NCBI GenBank assembly: GCA_012295275.1
Contig: CM022671.1
Location: 34,289,183 to 34,353,182, forward strand
Direction of reading: 5' to 3'
DNA length: 64,000 bases
Source of the DNA: Chrysomallon squamiferum
Taxonomy: Eukaryota > Mollusca > Gastropoda > Neomphalida > Peltospiridae
Shown here: piece after piece, positions 57,920 to 64,000 of the stretch
Layout: every line of letters starts with the position of its first letter
How positions within the stretch are numbered: position 1 is the first letter of the stretch
Translations under genes and position numbers: made by a program
Notes under the pieces: generated by a model
Database searches by the model: none
What the model saw: only the letters and a program-made list of their open reading frames with translations
What the model was told of the DNA's origin: nothing

Positions 57920-58530
57920 TATCTAGAAGATATAGCTATCACACTGGAGAGGTTTATATATTTTATTACAGAAAGAAGCTATTTCATTTCAGATCTGAGA
58001 TACTTTATTAGAGAAAGAAGATATTTCACTTCAGAGTTTATATACTTTATTAGAGAATACTTAGATATTTCATTGGAAGAGATATGTTATTAGAGAAAAC
58101 TTTCATACTTAACTGGACAGTTAGAGGTAGTTTATTGCGAAAGCGTTAAATACTACATTGTAGTAGTTCAAATAATTTATTAGAGAAAAACAGGTATTTC
58201 TGAGATTATTACAGTATTTTTGGATACTTCACTGGAGAGTTACATATACTTTATTATAGAAAACGTATAGAGGTTTAGATACGTTATAAGAAAAAAGAAG
58301 ACATTTCAGTGAAGATCAGAGATTCTTTATTAGAGAAAACTTGCTGAGTTCACTGGAGGCCTGAGATAAATGTATTACACAAAACGTGAATTCTTCTCTA
58401 GATAGCTATAGATGTTGTATTAGATCAAGTTTGAATACTTCCCCAGAGGGTTATTTTTATTAGTATTTTTCCTTAGAGAAAACTTTGATTCTCCAGTAAA
58501 GAAATACAGCTATTTTATCAGAGACCATTA
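57920..58530. repeat. Decayed ~43-bp minisatellite, copy 4/5 spacer
   Basis: Same family, and closest to the block at 48925-49560 (both begin atggagagttatctagaag). Confidence 0.7.
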
Positions 58531-58870
58531 GGAGGCTAAATAATTCACTGACTGACTGACAAACTGTGTCAGAGAAAACTGAATACGTCACTGAAAGGCT
58601 GGAGTGTTGGATAGATTTAGATTTATTGAAGACTTGTTTAAAGGGTTTGAGTCTGTGGTTTGATCTTTCTTAAACACTAGACTGGAAACGAAATGATACT
58701 GATTACAGTGTAAGCACAGTATTAAGTTCAGAAATTAGAACATAACCATTAAATGAGAGAATAGAAAGTTTTTCAAATAATACATTATTTTTTAAAATAA
58801 AGGTTATAATAACTTTAACGTCTCGTTTGTATATTATTTATTTATTATTTTTGTTCTTCTTCTTCTTATT

Positions 58871-58901
<31 letters not shown>

Positions 58902-59806
58902 TTTTATTTATTTATTTATTATTAATTAATCAATTAATTTCTTTATTTATTTGCGATATGAACTTGAGAAGAATTGTTTCTTTATTCGCAGCATTTTAAT
59001 ATATGTCTTCAACGTCTAATTCATAGCACATGTCAACAAAAAGCAAATCAAAATGATATAGCGAATCTTATTTACTCTCTCTCTCTGTCAATCACTATCT
59101 ATCTATCTATCTATCTATGCATCCAACCATCTCTCAAGGTAGACTTGATCTGTGGAATTAAATCATTGTGAAAACAATCAATATCTATATAAACCTCTTG
59201 TCCACAATATAATGGTCGTTTTTTTTCGATTAGCACCATGAATGGAGAAAAGTTGTTTTTCTGAAACTATTTTACTTATAACGATACATAAACAATACAT
59301 AAGCACTTATAAATAATTGAATATAGTTTGTCATCTGCAATAGAAAATAAACAGGTACTTTGTGAAATAGAGAACGTTATTTTGCCTTTGATCTCAGTCT
59401 TCCAAAGGAAGCAAAAAGGGCGGAATAAAGATTTATTTATAGGAAGAAGAAACTTAAGGTGCTTGTAAACTTAGAGAACGATGAAATTAGTTGAATAAAG
59501 AAGCACTGGTCTACCTGACTTCTCCAGCATATCGTAGCGATCATTAAATAAGTATGACTTATTTGGAAACAGTGTAAGGTCACTCTAGCATATCCTTTTA
59601 AAATGTATGTATGTATGTACGTATGTATTTATGGAGGTGTGTACGTATCTATGTATGTATGTGTCAATGTCCGTGATAAAAAACATAAATACCACTTGAA
59701 TATTTAAAACTTCGATGCTAAAGAAACTAAGATTATCAAAGAAACATCGATTTATATGTATTTTAAATTATAAAAGAAAAGACGTAAAGACAATCTATCA
59801 ATTTCT

Positions 59807-60865
59807 TTAAGGTCTTGCTTCCCTAACTCTTCTAGATAACAAAATGTTCCAAAATTCAGCGAATCGGTTCACTTTTGTATGAATGAACACAATGTGTTTC
59901 TTTGCACTATTTAGAACATCCTTTTTGGCTGGATTTTGTAGATAAACATTGTTGTATGGTATTCTCGTTATGTTCGCCTTCCGTATTAAATATCCTGTGA
60001 TGTAAACGTCGTCAATCCAGAAAAAAGGAGTAAAGAAGGAAAGTTTGTACAATTTCTGTACGACACTTGGGGTTGTTAAAAAAGCCATACCGGCACAATA
60101 ATGGTCAAAAATGTCAGATGGGTGTTCCTTTTTACTGACGTACCATTTGGACCTTTTCAATCGGAAAACTCTAGACTTTCTCATTAAGCCACACAAAATC
60201 CAGCTCAACCCTCTGTGCTTAATTTCATTTTTAGATTTTAAGTCGGGTAACAATATAAACCAGTTGACGAAGACGTCATCGTCTGTTTTGAGAACGTAAA
60301 CGGCCTGACTGCAGTACGTGGACACCCATTTTAACCCAGCTATCGCCTTGTAGGTTAAGTTGCGATAGGAATCCTTGAAATCTTCTTGTACGATGTCGCC
60401 ATAAAATTCAGATTCGTTCTTCACCGACCGCATGACGTCGTGGTCGTCCACTTGTCCCATGATGAACACAACGAGAATTGTTTCTTTCACAAACTGTTTT
60501 ATGTTTCCCCACGTTTTCCTGATTGTTTGGCGCTTATGAACATTTCGAGGAGAACTGTGGATATATGTTATGATAAACACTTTCTTTCCTTTGCAAAGAT
60601 TGACAGGTTTATGAATGTACGTGAAAGGGTGTGGGTTGACAATATATTCTTTGAACAGATTCTGTTCTGTCGTTGTTAAGGCTTCTACAAACGGAGATGC
60701 TGCAGTGGTTTTGATGAAGCCATGGAGTGACCGAATGTTTTTGTCTGTCAGAGTGATGATTGTTGTTATCCAGAACATGAGTGGAACAAAGCTCACAACA
60801 AGTACAAAAACTGGTCGAATTCTCAATCGTTTCGCTATAGCACAACAGACTGAGCACAGCCTCAT
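59807..60865 (-). CDS. Beta-1,3-galactosyltransferase-like (GT31), copy 5
   Basis: 352 aa. The N-terminus differs (MRLCSVCCAIAKRLRIRPVF) and one residue is inserted in the anchor. The GT31 core is intact (RQTIRKTWG, KTDDDVFVN, CAGMAFLTT, WIDDVYITG). The start at 60863-60865 is six bases after acceptor tgtttcgcag. The longer open frame (to 60958) would begin in the predicted intron. C-terminal features mix those of copy 4 (DIFDHYC) and copy 2 (VNRFAEF, REAR). Confidence 0.9.
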   Translation of the reverse strand: MRLCSVCCAIAKRLRIRPVFVLVVSFVPLMFWITTIITLTDKNIRSLHGFIKTTAASPFVEALTTTEQNLFKEYIVNPHPFTYIHKPVNLCKGKKVFIITYIHSSPRNVHKRQTIRKTWGNIKQFVKETILVVFIMGQVDDHDVMRSVKNESEFYGDIVQEDFKDSYRNLTYKAIAGLKWVSTYCSQAVYVLKTDDDVFVNWFILLPDLKSKNEIKHRGLSWILCGLMRKSRVFRLKRSKWYVSKKEHPSDIFDHYCAGMAFLTTPSVVQKLYKLSFFTPFFWIDDVYITGYLIRKANITRIPYNNVYLQNPAKKDVLNSAKKHIVFIHTKVNRFAEFWNILLSRRVREARP

Positions 60866-62041
60866 AATAAACTGCGAAACAGAAAAAATAAAGAAAGAAA
60901 AAAAAGCGTAATAATGAAGAAGGAGAAAATGAAAAATAAAATTCGTTAACAAGTACAAACTATTGTGTGAACAATTTAAAGCATCATCATCATCAACATC
61001 ATCATCATCATTGCCATCATCTCCATCTTTATCGTCATCATTACCACTGTCATCATTATTATAATGATAATCATATTAATCATAACTTTCACCATTATCG
61101 TTATAATTATTATCATGAATAGTCATCAAAATTAAAAATAAATAGATGAACAAATTAAAATAAAATAAAATACATAAAAAATTAAATAAAAAAATAAAAA
61201 TAAAGGTTTATATCACTATAACTGAAGTAATAATAATAAGACTAAAATCCAGCTAGATAAAATTTCGTAGTTTCATAATACTAAACCTCCCAAACCCCAA
61301 TATTTTTCAGGAATGTATAACTACCTTAAAATCTGTAGCAAAAACAATTTCTGTTTTCATTAGTACATATTTTATGTGTGTTTGTCTGTGAGACGATTAA
61401 CAAATGAAAAATAAATAAATCAATGTTTTTACATACTTGATGGTAACTCGACACACTCTTGTAGACAACAATAAAATACTTCAACTTGAATGAGAAAAGC
61501 AATTAAATGGAACAGTAGCTTGCGTTCCTAGGCTGTTAACCATCCACGTAGATCACGACTTCATTTAACTTCGTTAACGACGACACAGAAAACGGCATTT
61601 TACCGACATGCGGTGGTTTTAAACAGTCGCAGACAAAAGGATTAAGTTGCAGTATGAAAGAATTTAGATGTAACATTTGGTGCAAAAATTTCATACGATT
61701 CTGTACAAATACCAATAACCTATGACATCATGCGCCAGATTCCTGTTAATCCCATTGTAATGCAAAAATATTTTATATCAATATAGCATAACTACAGATA
61801 TCTACATAGTGTCTACATTATACATGCAATATGTCTGCGGTATTTATGCAATAATTTGATGAAGTCTATGAATGTAAACATGTATGTAGATACGTGTGTC
61901 AGTATGTTCATTTATGCCTTTTCGGATTGAATATTATCTGTTTTTTTGTACTTCTGATTAGATTCTGCACATAGACAATTTTATGGAACACACTGGCAGA
62001 GGAGGACAAAGCCCAATCACTGAACCACAAACCCCTTCACA

Positions 62042-62130
62042 TTTGACTAACAAGACTCGAACGTATGGCACCCATTGGCCCGCATATGGAAGTCTGACCA
62101 CGTTACCGATCGGTCATCAAAACAAACCTG
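62042..62130 (-). mobile_element. tRNA-derived SINE-like element, unit copy d
   Basis: A-box-like TGACCGATCGG at 62106-62116 and B box GTTCGAGTC at 62054-62062, minus strand, upstream of GT31 copy 5. Confidence 0.5.
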
Positions 62131-62394
62131 AAAAAGATTCTCAATCACCAAGTATAACAATAGCTTCCCACGAAGCACGCCGGTCTTTTGTCTTTCGTAA
62201 TTTTTGTGTGTTTCTATTTCTTATAGAAAAGCTTGCACTGGCAATTATGTATTTTAGGGCTTTAATATTCTCTGTCTTATGATCCTCTGAATAGACTCTG
62301 CACATAGACAGTATTCGGGAACGCACTGGTACTGAAGAATAAATTCGAATCACGTCCTCACAAATCCCGTCCGAAGCTGGACAAAACGAGGATA

Positions 62395-63150
62395 CTTCTC
62401 TGCAGAGTTAGACATACTCTATAGGAGAAGACTTGGATAATTTATTATAGTAAACTTGTATGTTTCACTGGAGATGTATCTAGAAGATTTAGATACCACA
62501 CTGGAGAAATTCATATATTTTATTACAGAAAGATGATAGTTCACTGCAGATCCGAGATACTTTATTAAATGAGATTTGTATTCTTAACTAGAGATCTTGA
62601 GATAATGTATTAGATTAAACTTCCATACTTCACTTGAGACTTAGAGATACTTTATTATAGAAGTCTTAAATACGACATTGGAGGTGTTCAGATATTTTAT
62701 TAGAGAATGAATGTATTTCGGAGGAGATCTGAGATAATGTATTAGAGAGCTCTTGCATACTTAACTGCTGTGTTAGAGATAGTTTATTACGAAAGCGTTA
62801 AATACTACATTGTAGAAGTTGAAATAATTTGTTACAGAAAAAAGGTATTTCTGAGATTATTAGAGTGTTTTTGGATACTTCACTGGAGAGTTACAGATAC
62901 TTTATTATAGAAAACTTACAGAGGTTTAGATGTTTTATTTGAAAAAAGAAGATATTTCACTGCAGATCAGAGACTCTTCATTAGAGAAAACTTGGATACT
63001 TCACTGGAGGCCTGAGATAACTGTATTACACAAAACGTGAATTTTTCTCTAGATAGCTATAGATACGGAATTAGAGAAAGTTTGAATACTTCCCCACAGG
63101 GTTATTATTATTATTATTATTATTATTATTTTCGTTTTAAAGAAAATTTT
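62395..63150. repeat. Decayed ~43-bp minisatellite, downstream of copy 5 spacer
   Basis: Same family, and closest to 53600-54360. A TTA run at about 63105-63130 occupies the same place as in that block. Confidence 0.7.
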
Positions 63151-63629
63151 TATTCTCCATTAAAGAACTAGAACTATTATGTCGGAGACGATTAAGATAC
63201 CCTTCTGAAAGGCTAAATAATTCACTGACTGACTGACAAACTGTGTCAGAGAAAACTGGATACGTCACTGAAAGGCTGGAGTGTTGGATAGATTTAGATT
63301 TCTTGAAGACTTGTTTAAAGGGGTTGAGTCAGTGGTTTGATCTTTCTTGAACACTAGACAGGAAAGGAAGAGATACTGATTACAGTATAAGCACAGTATT
63401 AAGTTCAGAAATATCAAACTGTGCAGTTAACATAGTCATTTAAAGAACAGAAGAGAAACTTAGTTAAATAAAATGAAAGTACTTTATTAAATAAGTGTTG
63501 TTATAACTATAACGTGTCGTTTGTATTTGATTTATTTATTTATTGTTATTATTATTTTGCGACTGGAACTGGAGAAAAAATGTTTATTATTCACAGTATT
63601 TAGTATATGTTTTTAATGTCTAAATCACA

Positions 63630-63756
<127 letters not shown>

Positions 63757-64000
63757 TTAGTGACTATCTATCTATCTATCCATCCATCCATTTTTCAACA
63801 TAGACTTGATCTATGTAGTTAAAATAATTATGAAAACAATTATATATATATATATAAGTATGTATATATCAACCTGTTGTTTGCTACAGAGTAGATTTTT
63901 TTTCGATTAGAAGCACGAATGTTTTATAACAAGTTTCACATGGACAGCAAACAATTATTTTTCTGAAATTACTTCACTTATAACAAACTACACATAAGCA

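Overview
The window is animal (metazoan) nuclear DNA. It has multi-exon genes with GT/AG introns, AT-rich non-coding sequence and a very heavy load of microsatellites. The domain mix is a giant cadherin, a tandem GT31 glycosyltransferase array and a U3 snoRNP WD40 protein. Together with degenerate tRNA-derived repeats, this suggests a lophotrochozoan, probably a mollusc and perhaps a gastropod. That placement is inference, not proof.

Layout. (1) 1-23,809, + strand: the 3' part of a single-pass cadherin superfamily gene. Nineteen exons in consistent phase encode about 1,745 residues: ten cadherin repeats, a membrane-adjacent domain, one transmembrane helix and a cytoplasmic tail of about 440 residues. 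The 5' end lies outside the window. (2) 15,342-17,425, - strand: a small secreted EF-hand protein gene, nested antisense in the 5.6-kb cadherin intron at 13,125-18,725. (3) 23,810-29,497: gene-poor, microsatellite-rich spacer. (4) 29,498-40,827, - strand: a complete 14-exon RRP9 (U3-55K) gene, 470 aa. Its introns hold two minisatellites, long (AAT)n arrays, a perfect 24-bp inverted repeat and a tRNA-like relic. (5) 42,605-63,999: five intact, single-coding-exon beta-1,3-galactosyltransferase-like (GT31) genes. The first is on +. The other four are on - in a tandem array with a 4.4-4.7 kb period that appears to run past the window edge.

The most interesting region is the GT31 array. Every repeat unit carries the gene, a (GAT)n-bearing leader intron, a tRNA-like (SINE-like) element, a decayed minisatellite of about 43 bp and a CT tract of very different length. 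The catalytic core is almost identical at the nucleotide level in all five genes, including the inverted one, while the N-terminal stem and C-terminal third diverge. This points to ongoing gene conversion. Flanking sequences show a two-unit (about 8.9 kb) higher-order period that disagrees with the gene-body relationships. A deleted unit relic lies at 45.5-46.0 kb.

Exon boundaries were derived by hand from splice consensus plus phase continuity. All three spliced genes give uninterrupted frames with integral codon counts. Transcription starts, 5' UTR exons and polyA sites are only tentative.
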